Assembly (NCBI GenBank): GCA_002794785.1
Contig: NBBA01000011.1
Location: 992,001 to 1,056,000, forward strand
Reading direction: 5' to 3'
DNA from: Coniferiporia sulphurascens
Taxonomy: Eukaryota; Basidiomycota; Agaricomycetes; Hymenochaetales; Hymenochaetaceae
DNA: 64,000 nt
Shown: positions 24,707 through 36,981 of the stretch, piece after piece
Numbering within the stretch: the stretch's first letter is position 1
Layout: every line of letters begins with the position of its first letter
Program-made: the position numbers and the translations under genes
The notes under the pieces: model-generated
What the model was told of the DNA's origin: nothing
The model's database searches: none
The model's input: the letters and a program-made list of their open reading frames with translations, nothing else

Positions 24707-27700
24707 ATGCGCCTTACGGACTATTGCTCCATAAACCAAGCGTGGATCGAGTGGGACGAATCAGGAGGTGGAACGAAAGGATACATCGCCCATTCAGAAT
24801 TGCAGAAACGCCCGTCTTTCCGCGCTGCACGGCTGGTCGACGACTCGGAACGCTTCTTGTTTCTGAATTTCCCTCGTTCATCCCGCGCCGCTCCTCTACG
24901 CCAGTATCTTCTCGAGACGATCAAAAATGGAGTCTTGGTTGATGAGAAAAAGTGAGCTTGTACTAGGGTGGCAACGCTGGGGTGCCATGATGAGTGGCTG
25001 CTGATATGCTTACCCTGTACAGTTATTCTTTCTTCGGAATAACAGAACCTGGCATAAAGGAGGGATGGGTCGCATTCTTCCATGAAGGCGGCCAGTGGAC
25101 GGTTGAGCGTGTACTGGCGATGTGCGGAGATCTCGACAAGGTCTTCCTCAGCAGTGGGCCCGGAAAGTATTCAGCGCGACTTGGGCTCTCATTTTCGTCT
25201 ACTCGGGCAACAATAGACGTATGTATCTTGATAGAGTAATACCCTAGAGCTTTTCTGACTTAGGTCTGACTGGCTCAGGTACCCGAAAGCAAGGCACTCA
25301 AAATACCTGATCTTGCCGCAAAGGACGGCACTCTAACGACCGATGGCGGCGGTCTCATCCGCGAGAGTGCCGCTAAAGCTATTCGAGCTAAGCTCGGTGT
25401 ACATCCGTTTGCTACAGGTTGCATTTTCGCACTGATGTGCAGCTATGGCGACTGATATTTTACGATTTACAGCCTTTCAAATCCGCTGGGCAGGTACTAA
25501 GGGCATCCTAGTCGCCTATCCTGACAAAGAGTTCGACAGAATCTGCGCAGAAGTCGACACTTCTTCAAAACCAGAGCAGTATCTAGTCGCATACCGACCC
25601 TCCATGCTCAAATACAGTGGCGGTCCAACGATCATCGATGTTAACAAGGAGTCCATGACACCTCCTGGTGCAAAATTAAACCATGCATTTATTGTGCTCT
25701 TGCTGACGCTCGGCGTAAAGATCAAGGTAGCGCTTATTTTTATGCAGGAGGAACTCGGGCACTGACCATCCGCTGCATCTCTCGAATAGCCATTTCAAGA
25801 TTTTCTCGAACGACAGATACAGGGAATCGAGGCTATCGGGCACGATAGACAACGCGCACTTTCACTTTTCGAAAGCAACCCTGACACACAAGAAGCGGGT
25901 TACCACGGGGAACGTACGTTTGTACCCATATGAAATATTCTCATCACGACTTTAATATGACAATGTAGTCGTCGACATGCTCAAAGCTGGACACGAAATG
26001 AACGAGCCCTATCTTCAGTCAATGATCCGTCGCCACCAGAACATGCAATATACCAGCTTACTTAAAAAGCTCCATATTAGCATTCCGGTACGCACTCCGA
26101 CCCATTCATTATTAAGAGGTATCCCTGTTTCACACAGTAGACGATTCCGGACTTTAGAAAGCGTGTTATGTCTTCGGCATCGTTGACGAACAGGGCGTTC
26201 TCGAAGACAATGAGGTCTATATTAATCTGCCATCCAGTATCGGATCCTTTAAGGGGCGAGTTCTTGTTGCTCGGCAAGTTTATCCTTCAATTTTGCCATC
26301 TAAAAAAATGGCAATAATAACGATTAATTTTAGTAACCCATCTTATCTGCCGTCAGGTAGCGAGTTCATACTGTCGCTCTAAGCGGACTCTAATTTTAGC
26401 TGCGTACAGACATTAGGTTGCTGAAGGCTGTTTACCGTCCGGAACTGGCTTTCCTCCGAGACTGCATTGGTAATATCTTTTAACTACGATATCCAGCATG
26501 TGTGACATTGACTAATTGACTCCCTCAGTCTTCCCATGCAAAGGCAGAACTTCAATCCCGAATCTGATGGCTGGAGGGTAAGTTTTTTTAGACTACGTTA
26601 GTATCACTTTGTGCCTAATTTTCTGTCCATCTTAAGGGATTTAGACGGAGACAAATATTTCGTTTGCTGGGATGAGACAATCTTTCCTTCTAGTGAAGCC
26701 ATCCAGAAGCCGGAACCGGAATCCGGTCAAATGCCAGCGCCCAAGCCGCATCTTCAAAAGCCGCGAACAATCGCAGACAGGCCTCATGCGCTTGTGGATA
26801 TGTTTGTGCGACAGCACGACAGCGCGTTACTTGGAAGTGCGTCTAAGGAATGGCAGCGTGTGGTCGAGCACCTTCCCGGCATGGCGGGTGAGGTATATCC
26901 CAGGAAGCTGTCGAGGATTGTCGCCGTCGCTTTGGTATGTTTAGCCCTGATACCGCTTACATTTACTTATTCTGACCCCACTACTGGCTCACTCAGGACC
27001 TGACAAAGACGGGTGCCGACCACAAGCAATTGGAGGACCAGTTCAGGCAGCTAAAGGCTCAATACAATCAAACTGTGAATATCCAGTCCCCCAGTCCGCT
27101 TGAGCCACTTCGCGATCAAATCCCCAAACCTGTGGACGAAAAACCTGAGAAGTACCCGATCGATCCGGCCTTGAAAATTCGGGACGGTTACGAAAAAATA
27201 TGGGACGAGTTTTACAGTGAGGGACAGCGACTCATTGTTGCTTTCAACGGAAAGATGAGGGACGCCATACAGCTCAAAGAACAGAAAGGTCAGTTCCGGC
27301 CGTTGATGATTGTCGGTCTCTTTTACTGTCTTCCCCTTCGCAGTTCGATTTTTTTCTTTTGATAATATCTAATATTGTGTGTCATTCAGACCGAGTATGC
27401 GAAAGGCCCTCCAGGCATGGTTACCGCCCGGAGTCCAGCAACCTCCCGGCGAATCAACTTAGAGAAGAGTTCATGACGACTTTTTTCCAAAGTCAGTAGC
27501 AAATATGGCTCACAAAAAGTGATGGCTCAGACTGAGGTAACGGATATCCACAGCATCATCTGATCCCACGGATCGAACGAACTATATTCGTGCATCGGCT
27601 TGGTACGTCCTGGTTCAGACTATTTTAGTTTAAGTGGATATGATGAGAGAAGACTTATCGGGGTTTTGGTTTATTAGGTACTGCGTTGGCTACGAACGCG

Positions 27701-28274
27701 GCAAGACAGCTTTCGCGTGGCTTGGTGCACAGTATCTTAATGAGCTGAAAGCTGGTAAGTGACCTGCCCGCGATGTTCTACCCGCAAACTCGATGCCACA
27801 CATTCATTGCTCATATGTACGTTCTGATCAGAATCTGTTGGTAACGAAATTGTCAGTCCTGCTGCTGCTGCGCCAAAGAGACTGAGCACAAGCCGACGAG
27901 ATAAAGAGGTAGAATGGGAGAAGGAGGGTAACGATTGGCAGCGTGAGGAAGATGAGAAAAATGAACAGTGGGAGAAGGTTGAGCAGGAGGAGAAACACGA
28001 GCAGGGAGAGGAGGAGATTAAACCGGTCGAATGGGTCGATGAAGCAGCAACCGCAAAGAAAAGTTCGAAGGCGCAGGCACGCGCGGAAGAAAAGAAACAG
28101 GAGGGGGCGCCTATTGCGAAGGCCGCGAAGAAAAAGACTAAGAAGAAAGCGGCGAAAGTGGAGGAAAGTCAATTGTCAGACTCCAAGCAGAGCCCTGAGG
28201 AATCTCGTCCCAGCAGAATTCCGTACATCTTATTTTATTTGTTCATTTTCCTATTCCTTACTTGTGGCTGTTAA
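24707..28274 (+). CDS. Cellular RNA-dependent RNA polymerase (QDE-1/RDR family), N-terminally short
   Basis: Makes double-stranded RNA from aberrant transcripts to feed Dicer in RNA silencing. About 15 exons, roughly 850 residues. Conserved blocks in order: RFLFLNFPRSSRAAPLRQYL, NYSFFGITEPGIKEGWVAFF, FLSSGPGKYSARLGLSFSST, TTDGGGLIRES, FQIRWAGTKGILVAYPD, AYRPSMLKYSGGPTIIDV, AGHEMNEPYLQSMIRR, YVFGIVDEQGVLEDNEVYIN, then GGDLDGDKYFVCWD. The DLDGD catalytic aspartates (26638-26652) are intact and are split from GG by an intron. Two features stand out. The product lacks several hundred N-terminal residues usual in the family, unless exons upstream of 24707 were missed. The C-terminus carries a long Glu/Lys-rich stretch (about 27880-28190) and ends in a hydrophobic run (IPYILFYLFIFLFL) just before the stop. 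The first exon boundary is uncertain. Confidence 0.9.
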
Positions 28275-28808
28275 ATTTTGTATCTTCGCGTGAGAAGTAA
28301 CACGCGGCGAAGTAGCGGTATACTTTGGCGAAAGTAATGAGTTGATACTGAATCTGAGAGGGGAATGTGATTTTTGTTTAATTTATTACGACTAGAAAAA
28401 TAGAGATTTAATGCGAAATAGGGCCATATTTTATCAAAAGATGACCACTTTTGTCCGAAGTATGTTACTGAAGGTGCGGAAGTGTGGATATTTATAGTAC
28501 TGTATCAGTAGAATACTTCTGAGGACAGAGTGTTGAAATTTCGGAGAAATAAAGACGGGAGAGTTACTTAGGTGACGCTTCAACGATTTTCACTGCCGGG
28601 GTGAGCGATGAATTTACTGTAAGAGATTTAATGCGTGCAAAGGTAGACGTGAGGATTGAAGAGGGCGGGAAAATGTGCAAATCGGTTATGTAATGAATTA
28701 TGGCCGAGGCGCGGATCGAAGGGCCACCCTGCGTGAGAGTGGCGGAAGCTAGACAACGGCGGCTGCATCATCCACAACGACTTCAAGAGTCCTTCAAGCA
28801 CCAAAACT
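28275..28808. other. Intergenic region, RPL14 promoter
   Basis: About 535 bp between RdRP and RPL14, AT-rich in its first half. No gene seen. It must contain the RPL14 promoter and leader. Confidence 0.5.
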
Positions 28809-29563
28809 ATGCCGGTGAGTGCTCTAAGACTGTCGATCTACTGCGTGTGGGTGCTCGTACTAGGTTGGAATGGTCTGGAGAAAGATTGGGCTAGCAGGAA
28901 GCTGGGACGGGGCCGGATGGATCGCTCAAGAAGTGGATGAAGTTCAAGCGGCAGTGGACACGCCCTGATGGGTGGGCTTGGATGGTTTGCTAGGCAGTGG
29001 ACATGTGGAAAAGATTGCTTTCTGACGGTCCTAGGCCACGAATATGTATCGGCGGGATGCTGATGATTGTACTTATGCTTGCAGGAACAATCAACGTTCA
29101 CGCGCTTCGTCGAGGTTGGACGCGTAGTCCTCCTCAAGTCCGGCCCCTCCGCTGGCAGGGTTGCCGTAGTCGTGGAGATCATCGATCACAACCGTGTAAG
29201 TGCTCAAATGGTTTACTGCAGACTATTATTGTTTATCTCATATTGCCTTTGCATACATAGGCTATCATTGACGGACCCACGACCTCCGTGCCCCGGCAAG
29301 CGTACCCCTACCGCCACCTCACGCTTACGCCGCACGTTGTCTCGAAGCTTCCGCGCGGAGCCGGCTCGGGCGTTGTCGCGAAGCGTCTTACCGCTGACAA
29401 GACCCTGGAGAAATGGGAGGGCTCTGCCTGGGCAAAGAAGCTGGAGGCTGTTTCGGCTCGGCGCCAGTTGAGCGACTTCCAGCGCTTCGGTGTGATGCTC
29501 GCGAAGAAGCAGCGTCGGGACACCGTGCGCAAGACGCTCGCGAAAGCAAAGGCGAGCGCATGA
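28809..29563 (+). CDS. RPL14: 60S ribosomal protein L14 (eL14)
   Basis: Large-subunit ribosomal protein. Three exons: 28809-28814 (only ATG CCG), 29085-29195 and 29261-29563. The product begins [19 protein letters not shown], then [20 protein letters not shown] with the KOW-like strand, [18 protein letters not shown], and a basic C-terminal helix ending [10 protein letters not shown]. Length (about 140 residues) and motifs match eL14 throughout. The first intron is 270 nt, much longer than others in this window, and starts after just two codons, a common arrangement in fungal ribosomal protein genes. Confidence 0.95.
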
Positions 29564-30223
29564 GCGGAGATTTGGGCGTGTATGTCGTGTTGGAGATGAT
29601 CTTCCATTACTCTTTTTTCTTCGCTTGTATGTCATGCACACTAGGCATATGCTTTCATCAAAATTGCACCGCATGCATTACGACGAAAGGGGTTGAAAGC
29701 GCGGACGATACGGAAGGGATAATTCTCTATCTGGCCGAAGACACACCCGCCTAGCAAGCAGCAAGCTCCCTCGCGAATTACTTGTACGTTGAACGCCGTG
29801 TTCAGTTCTCATCTGAGGGCGGTTGAACTCGTGAAGTGAATTCAAAAGTCGATGTCTTGTTAATTCCAAAGGGCATTCGACATAACATAAATGTCTTGGA
29901 TGATGCTCGTTTAGGGTGTAAGCCAAAAAGAAATTTAAAAAAAAGAAAAGCTTGTCAGGCACCTCTTGTGTCGGTTAGCCAAGTAAAGTAAAGTAAGCGT
30001 GAGAATATAGGACTCGGCAGCGTTACTACTCTCGACACTGCGCCGCAGGACTTGTTCTCCTCCTCCTCTCCTCCTCCACCCCCGTCGCCGCACAATCGCC
30101 ATCCGGGGCATCGTTCGGAGATACACCCTCGTGCTCGGATGCTGGCGGTCTATTTTAGCTCTTACTTTTTTATTATCGTGAAACATCAAGGCCCCCACAA
30201 TCTATTAAGGCGACATTAATAGG
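29564..30223. other. Intergenic region
   Basis: About 660 bp between RPL14 and the ubiquitin protease gene, both plus strand. An A-rich run at 29935-29949 is present. No coding exon recognised. Confidence 0.5.
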
Positions 30224-33200
30224 ATGCCCTCTATGCCGTTGATGGGTAGGAGCAATAAGGCACCGACCCCGCAAGAGATGTACAGGGCGCGGAAGCAGCG
30301 GGAGGAGGAGGAGCGTACTGCCTTCCTACCGCCGGGCCTTTATAACCACGGTAACACGTGCTTCATGAATTCTGTCTTACAAGGGGTACGTGTAGCTACG
30401 CTCATCATGTACCAAGGGCCGGACTAACGTCTGGTGACTTAACAGCTGGTAGCGACGCCGATTCTGGCTGATGTCGTGCGCTTTGCTCTCCCGGACACGT
30501 ATGCGCCCATACTCGCTCGCAGGAGTCCTCAGCTGACGAACGGACATGGCGGCGGCGGCGAGGCTGAGCGTGCTTGGGAGCAAGGCATGCCTCTTGGAGA
30601 TGAGTTCATACGCCTCATGGAGAATGCATGGAAACTTCAGGAGGAGCATGCGTATGCGAACATGAGTCCGCGGTGCGTACGAGCTTTGCCTCCCATCCGT
30701 AGACCTTGCTTACTGATTGCTGGGTTCATTAGAGATTTGCTGGGGCGACTTGGAGCAAAGTACGACCAATATCTGGATTTCCGACAGCAGGATGCGCACG
30801 AACTTTTGAGACACTTGTTGGACGCCATGCGCATGGAGGAACTGGATGTAGGTCCATTTCCTTCTGCTAATCCGTTAACCCCGCTGCACGTTGCACTAAA
30901 CTTTTTTTGTCACACAGATTATTAAAAAGCGACAACCGCCACCGCCCAAGGTGAAACGGAGGCAGAAACGGAAAGCTATGGATCCTGATTCCGCATGCTC
31001 CTTACCATCGCTCCCTACTCCCGGGCCGTCAGCCACGCCTATACCCGAGGAAGACCGGCTCACGTCGTTTGTTGACATGGTCTTCGGCGGACGTCTCGCA
31101 TCAATTCTCGTATGCGAGAAATGCAAGAAAGTGTCCTGCACGTACGAAGACTTTAATGATCTTTCCCTTTCCATTAGACCAGAAGATCATGAGAAGGCAC
31201 GCAGACGCGGTCGCTTACGAGATCTGGCGCGAAAACTTGGAATGCGCGGACGGGGCATAGAGAGGGAGCTCGAGTTGGTGGAGGGTCCGCGGTCGAGCAG
31301 TGTCCCAGCTAGTCCAACACATCACACCCCGGATGTAGATCAATCACTTGAGCAGGTGATTGGTGACGCGGATCAACGTAGACGGAGCCTTGACGAAGGT
31401 GAAGCAACAATTCTGGTAAGCGAAGTTCAGGAGGAGACGCATCCGGAGAACGTTGAGCCTGAGCCAGGGCGGGGGGTGGTAGACGAGCGGCGGACTTTGG
31501 GTGTAGTGGAGGAAAACAAAAGTTGGAAGGAGGGTCGTAAACCAAGGGGCGGTCTCCACGACCTGAAGGAGGAGGACGGATGGGTCAAGTTGCGCCGACG
31601 AATCAGCGTGAGCGTGAGGAAGGGCAGAAAAAAGTATGAGTCAAAAGATTCCAAGGATCGATCTAGCAACGATGAGGGACGGTCTGAACAGGTCAAGGGC
31701 GACATTACGGATGCCTCTATGGACCTCAGGTCACCACCGCAGTCGATAACTGCCTCTCCGATACTCGGTGCAGGGATTGCCCTTCCCAAGTTCTCATTTT
31801 CTCGTCGTGCTTCTCCATCTCGCACAGGTACTGCATCGCCGGCACTTTCCACGGCAGCATCTCCACCTCGAAGTCCTAATATCTTGCCGTCGGTCTTACC
31901 AATTTTAGAGAAGCGCTCGATCTCACCCGCGCCTCTTCCACCTCCCGCTTCAAATGCACGACCAAAGCAGCCACGACCTCCAAAGCCATCACGTGAGCAA
32001 TCCGCGTACCTGAGGCGTCTGCTCGCGGATGTACCTACAGGTGCAGGCACGCCGTTCAGTATCTTTCGTAGCCCGATCGGGGGCTCGGCGACGGATGTCA
32101 CGGACGCCCGCGGACACTGGCCGAAGTTCACACACGTCCAAAGCGTGGAAGAGTGCCTGAGGATGTTCACTTCCGTTGAGGTCCTTGACGGCGAGAACAT
32201 GGTCGGCTGCCGACGCTGTTGGAAGATTCAACAAGGAGAGTACGTACCGCGTGGAAGGTCGGACGCGAGTAGGGGACGGGAAAGTCAAGAAGATGAGGAT
32301 GAAGATGAAGATGACGGGGAGGACAACGACACCGGCTCGGACTCAAGTGCGAGTGTTAAGATTGGCCTGGTTGTTGACGAAACGTCCTCTTCTCAGGAGA
32401 AGCCAGCCACGAACTTCAGCAGTCCAGAGATATCGTCGCTGGATCTGAGCGGCGTCTCTTCTCCTCGAATACTCAGTATGGGTAGCAAAGACAACCAAGG
32501 GACGGATGGTGCCGATAGCTCGAGAAGTCCTTACTCTGCAGCCTCCTCGACACCTCCGTCATCTACTCTCCCTACTTCTTTGTCCGTTCCCTCCATATCC
32601 ATGACGGCACCAGAGTTTCTAGAGCCTACATTAACGTCTGGGGTAGCCTCCGTTCAGGAGTCGCCGGAGCCCGTCCATCCACCAACACAGATAAAACTCT
32701 CTCCATCGCCGTCCCGCGACTCACTGCGGCTGCCGACGGTGCGGCATGTCCGGCTGCCCGCCGAACGTGGCAGATCTTTCATCAGTGTCAACAGCGATAC
32801 GAGCAGTGTGAGCTCGGATGAGAGCAGCGACGACCTTGGCGAGACCGAGACCGAACTCACCGCATCTGTGCACTCCGATAGCTCATCCGCTGCGTCAACG
32901 TCCCGGGATATGGATGCACAGCATGCACCGGCACCTGTTTCTTCATCCTCCCCGTCGCCAGGACTCGGCCATCCTGAGCCAACAAAGGCACAGCGCAACG
33001 GTGTTCCGCGCGCAAAGCAGGTGGTGCTGCGCCGAGCGTACAAGCGCTACCTCATCGCGACACCACCGCCTGTGCTCGTCGTGCATCTGAAGCGTTTCCA
33101 ACAGGTTGGGCGCTCACCCGCACAGCTGCAGTTCTTCTCGAACTTCAAAAAGCTGGACGACCCCGTCAGCGTGCCGGAGTACCTCGACCTTGGCCCGTTT

Positions 33201-33762
33201 CTGCTTCCAAGCAAGCACGAGTCTGTGCGTGGGAGGACGGAGGGGAGCGGAAAGAAGAAAGACACGGGCAAGAGTGCGGAGGGCACGAAGGGGAGTGCAG
33301 GTGCTGGGAAGGAGTGCATGTACCGTCTTTATGCGGTGGTAGTGCATATAGGGAACATGGTACGTCCTGTAATCAGTTGAAATGACGCCAGACCGTCTGA
33401 CCCGTCGTGTGATGCCCTAGCTTGGCGGACACTATGTGGCATACACAGCGCTTCCGGAAGCCGCCCCTATTCTCCCGACGTCGCCTACTATAGACGCCGG
33501 TACCGAAAATGCTGAAGCGACCCCTTCAGGATCCCCTTCTGCTGCTAGTCCCGCCCTGAATACTCCGCGCCCAGAGATGCCGCGCACGACGTCATTCACA
33601 CGCACAGCGACGCCCAATTTGCGCTCGGGTTCAGGCGCGAAGGCGGCTGGCGCGTCGGCGAAGCGGCAATGGTGCTACGTGAGCGACACGGTCGTGCGGC
33701 TCGCGAGCCTCGAGGAGGTGCTTAAAGCGAAGGCGTACATCTGCATGTATGAACGCGTGTAG
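30224..33762 (+). CDS. Ubiquitin-specific protease (USP/UBP family)
   Basis: Cysteine protease removing ubiquitin from proteins. Five exons, about 1,090 residues. The Cys box is GLYNHGNTCFMNSVLQG (about residues 39-55), with the catalytic Cys in NTCFMN. A QQDAHELLRHLLDAM block follows (about 30786-30840). A zinc-ribbon is formed by CEKCKK (31111) and CRRCWK (about 32209). The C-terminal half gives VLVVHLKRFQ, FFSNFKKLDDPVSVPEYLDL, YRLYAVVVHIGNM and, after an intron at about 33360-33420, LGGHYVAYT with the catalytic His and CYVSDTVV with the Asp. A disordered Ser/Pro-rich acidic insert of several hundred residues interrupts the fold, as in USP16-type enzymes. All catalytic residues are present. 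Which yeast UBP it corresponds to is not clear. Confidence 0.92.
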
Positions 33763-35523
33763 CGTGTACATCACGGTCGCGCCGGTTTTGCGCCCCTTTT
33801 AGTGTAGGATTCGGAATGGTTTTTGTTAATTTCCTAGATTAAATATTCTTAGATATTTAGTTTGGTGTTTTGTTAGTTTGGCTTTGACTGGTGGATAGGA
33901 GAGGCTGGAGGACTTGTCTTTTGTATGATCTCGAGCTATCTTTATTATAATTTGTTGTGGACTTTTGCTTCTCTCTTTTCCTTTGAAGCTTTGTTCTTTT
34001 TACTTATACACATTGTTTTTCTCGTCGGTGTTACTCGGATAAATATTTGTGGACGCTGTTTGTTGTGGCTGGAGTGACCGCAAATATTAGGGGCTTATTG
34101 ATACTCTCCACTCATGACCTGCACGTATGTCATACCTGGCGTCTCCTATGATAGGTCGGCTCACCTATAAGTACTAGTGCCCTGCGCGTGCGCGTGCCGC
34201 ACGATCTTACTCTAACTCGAGTTGTATACGGTAGGTTATATATAGACAGGCTTCAGAGTCCGGGACCTAAGGTACCTACACAACTCGAAAGAGAATCGAA
34301 TGGCTAGCGATAGGGAAGAAGTTTGGGACTAGAGAACCCTATCCTAGCTCCCAGTTCCCAGTTCCCAGCTCCCGGCACATATCGGCCTCCGGGCGCACAA
34401 CTAGAGATAACGACGACGGGAGCTCTCCCGAGTCTCTGACTGAAGCGTTGAGGCTCTGGTATTGGGACAGCTCGAACTTGAATGATGGACGAAAAGCGTG
34501 GTTATATGCTTTATTAGGAACTGTATGAGGGACTTCCAGCCAATATACAGTGTATACACCATGACTACGTGCTCAACCGTGCCGGGCGGTTCTGCCTCAC
34601 TCATTCATTCGCATCGATATTACCGACCCCGTCCTTCATACATGGCATATTGGATTTCAGCTGACGAAACTCAATACCAACCAGTGGACCCGGCGTTGAT
34701 CAATGACCGGCGACGATCACTTCCGTGCCGAAGCAGCACCGTGGCAGGCAAGTAATTCCTCAGACTGAGTCTCGAGTCTTTACGTTTGTACTAACTCTTT
34801 TTCAAATTGTTCCCCCTCACCCTGACTAGAAGACGGAACGTAGGGCCCTCGGAAGTTCCACTGGCAGACAACGCGGACATACATGTATATATATAAAATA
34901 TCGGCCGGTGCGTCCCCGAAATCAATACATATTCGAGTATTAATATTCTCCTTCTCACTCCTTGTTTCTCATTCCCCGGTCCGTTCCACCCGCCCTTCTT
35001 CTTTCCCGTCCCGAATAACGTACACAAATTCAAAGGTAAATACACCCGAACCCATTGGAAGACCCAACCATGCGAAACCGCGCGGGAACACCCGGCGCGA
35101 ATTCGGATAAGCCACAACTGCAGTTTCGGCTGGCGGAGCGGAAGCGCGTATCACGTGCATAAGGGAAGGGAAGCGGGAAAAACAGTTTAATCTCCAGGAA
35201 CGGCAATTTAGCCGGAGGACGGAAGGCTCGTCCCGTTCTGGATTTGAATTTGATATTCGGATATTCGTGCTGATGACGTCTTTATGCACGCTTTCCATTC
35301 GGCCGAGCTTTAAACGGTTCGCTTCTCGCAATAAAACCGCGTTTTGAAGAGAGAAATAGAAAAGACCCTAAGCTGCGATTAATCCCGACAGGAAAAATGG
35401 AAATAAGTTAGAATTCTAAGGTAAAGTAGGGCTGGTCTAGAGAAAGGAAGATAGGGAAATTAGCGAGAGAGAAAGACACCAGCGAGCAATAATCAGGCGC
35501 ATAGACCCATCCAGGTGCCGCGG
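33763..35523. other. Intergenic region between convergent genes, 1.76 kb
   Basis: Between the USP gene and HIS5, both ending here. The first 300 bp are T-rich (terminator-like). A short direct repeat of TTCCCAG-type units lies near 34350-34375. Open frames of 60-110 codons around 34400-35330 have no recognisable family. Confidence 0.45.
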
Positions 35524-36874
35524 TCATATCCGCTCGAGCACCCGTGCAAGCTTCTTCAGTACAAATTTGTTTTCCTCTTCCGAGCCCACAGTGATGCGCA
35601 GGCACCCCGCGCACCCAATCTCCTTTCCACGGAAACGCACAACGACGCCCTCGCGCTCCGCGAGCTCCGTGTACACCTGTTCCGCACGCTCGTTGTCCGG
35701 CTCCCCGCCCACGCGCGAGAGCACAGGCACCATTACGAAGTTCGCCTGGTGCGCCCCGATAGCCTTCCCGAGGCCCAGCGGCGCGAGGGTTTCGAGCGCG
35801 GAGAGCAGAGCGGTGCGCGACGCTTTGAGCGTGCCGAGCCGCGTGTCCATGAGTGCGAGTGCGGGAGGTGAGAGCGCGGACAGTGCGAGGCACGCGGATG
35901 GCGTGGAGATGTTGTATGGTGCCTTTGTATTCGTGAGGATCTGGATCAACGGCGGCTGCGCGAGAGCGATGCCCAGGCTGTCCGGCTCCCATAAGTTTTT
36001 TTTTTTGGTAAAGCGGCGAACTCTATTGGCGGCTTACCGGATAGCGGCGAGGCCGAAGCTTTTGCTCAAAGTTTGGAGAACGCAGAGGTTCGCGTACTTT
36101 TCCACGAGTGGGACTGCGCTGCTTCCAGGTGGTGCGAAGTCAATGTAAGCCTCGTCAATGACGATAACACCCTTGAATTTCGGGTACTCCAGCAGCTCTA
36201 CAATGTCCTGCAATGGGAATGAGTGTTCCCGACGGGTTTCCGGGCGAGCACAGGAATATTAGTTTGATCAACGGGTCTTCGTCGATAGCCTTCTTCATCT
36301 GCGGGGTCTCAATGTAAGAAAGTGAAAAAAGTTTTGCAGTGGGGAAGTGACTCACTGCGTCGAGTCTGAGCTGGAACGCGCCGCCTTCGACGTTGAGCGG
36401 GACCTTGACGAGTCCAACGTCGTTCACTTGTGCGCAGACGCTGTACATGCCATACGTCGGGGGCGTAGTGAGCACCTTTTCTCGACCAGGACCGACGCAG
36501 ACGCGCATGAGGAGATCGATGACCTCGTCGCTGCCAACACCGAGGAAGACATATTCGTCCTTGGGTACGCCGGCGGGGGTCGTGATACCGCGGAGGCGGG
36601 CGACGCGGGACTTGATCTCACGCTGAGCAGGGTCAGGGTAGCGGTGGAGGTCGAGTGTGAGGAAATCTTCGGGGTTTGTGTAGGTCTTCTGGGGTACGGA
36701 GTGGCCAAGCGCGTTCTCGTTCGCGTCGAGGAGGATGCCTGCGCTGTAGTCGTCGCGGGCGCAGCGGTAGGGGTGGAGAGCGAGAATATTTGGTCGAATG
36801 ACCTCCTCGATGTTGAAGTGGGGAGGGTAGGAGGAGGAGGAGGCGGGCGAGGGCGAGAGACCGAGGATGGGCAT
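35524..36874 (-). CDS. HIS5: Histidinol-phosphate aminotransferase
   Basis: PLP enzyme converting imidazole-acetol phosphate to histidinol phosphate in histidine biosynthesis. Four exons. The start at 36874 gives [15 protein letters not shown], then [53 protein letters not shown] and [12 protein letters not shown]. After an intron come [13 protein letters not shown] and [11 protein letters not shown]. The PLP lysine is in [20 protein letters not shown] (about 36060), formed across an intron that ends just before the LGIALA exon. The C-terminus has a REGVVVRF...[11 protein letters not shown] block. The set of motifs is complete and the length of about 400 residues is normal. It is transcribed divergently from CIA1, with about 107 bp between the start codons. 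Confidence 0.95.
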
Positions 36875-36981
36875 TTTGTGGGAGGAGGAACAGCGCAGGC
36901 GGAGTCGCGGAGAAGCAAAGCAAATTATATGCGCTGCCCCTCGTCTGCCCGTGACTCGACTCGCCTTGGCCGTATTCCTCC
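36875..36981. promoter_or_regulatory. Shared bidirectional promoter of HIS5 and CIA1
   Basis: Only 107 bp separate the two divergent start codons, so both genes must use this interval for promoter and leader, or their leaders overlap into each other. I cannot name a specific factor site in it. Confidence 0.65.

Noticed and set aside
24707..28274. Viral origin of the RNA polymerase
   Set aside because: It has many spliceosomal introns and the DLDGD motif of eukaryotic cellular RdRPs, not the GDD of viral enzymes.
28815..29084. C/D-box snoRNA inside RPL14 intron 1
   Set aside because: TGATGAT and CTGA words occur, but in the wrong order and spacing; the TGATGAT is close to the 3' splice site and looks like branch-point sequence.
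34345..34378. Microsatellite-like TTCCCAG repeats
   Set aside because: Only a few degenerate units; too short to call a meaningful repeat.
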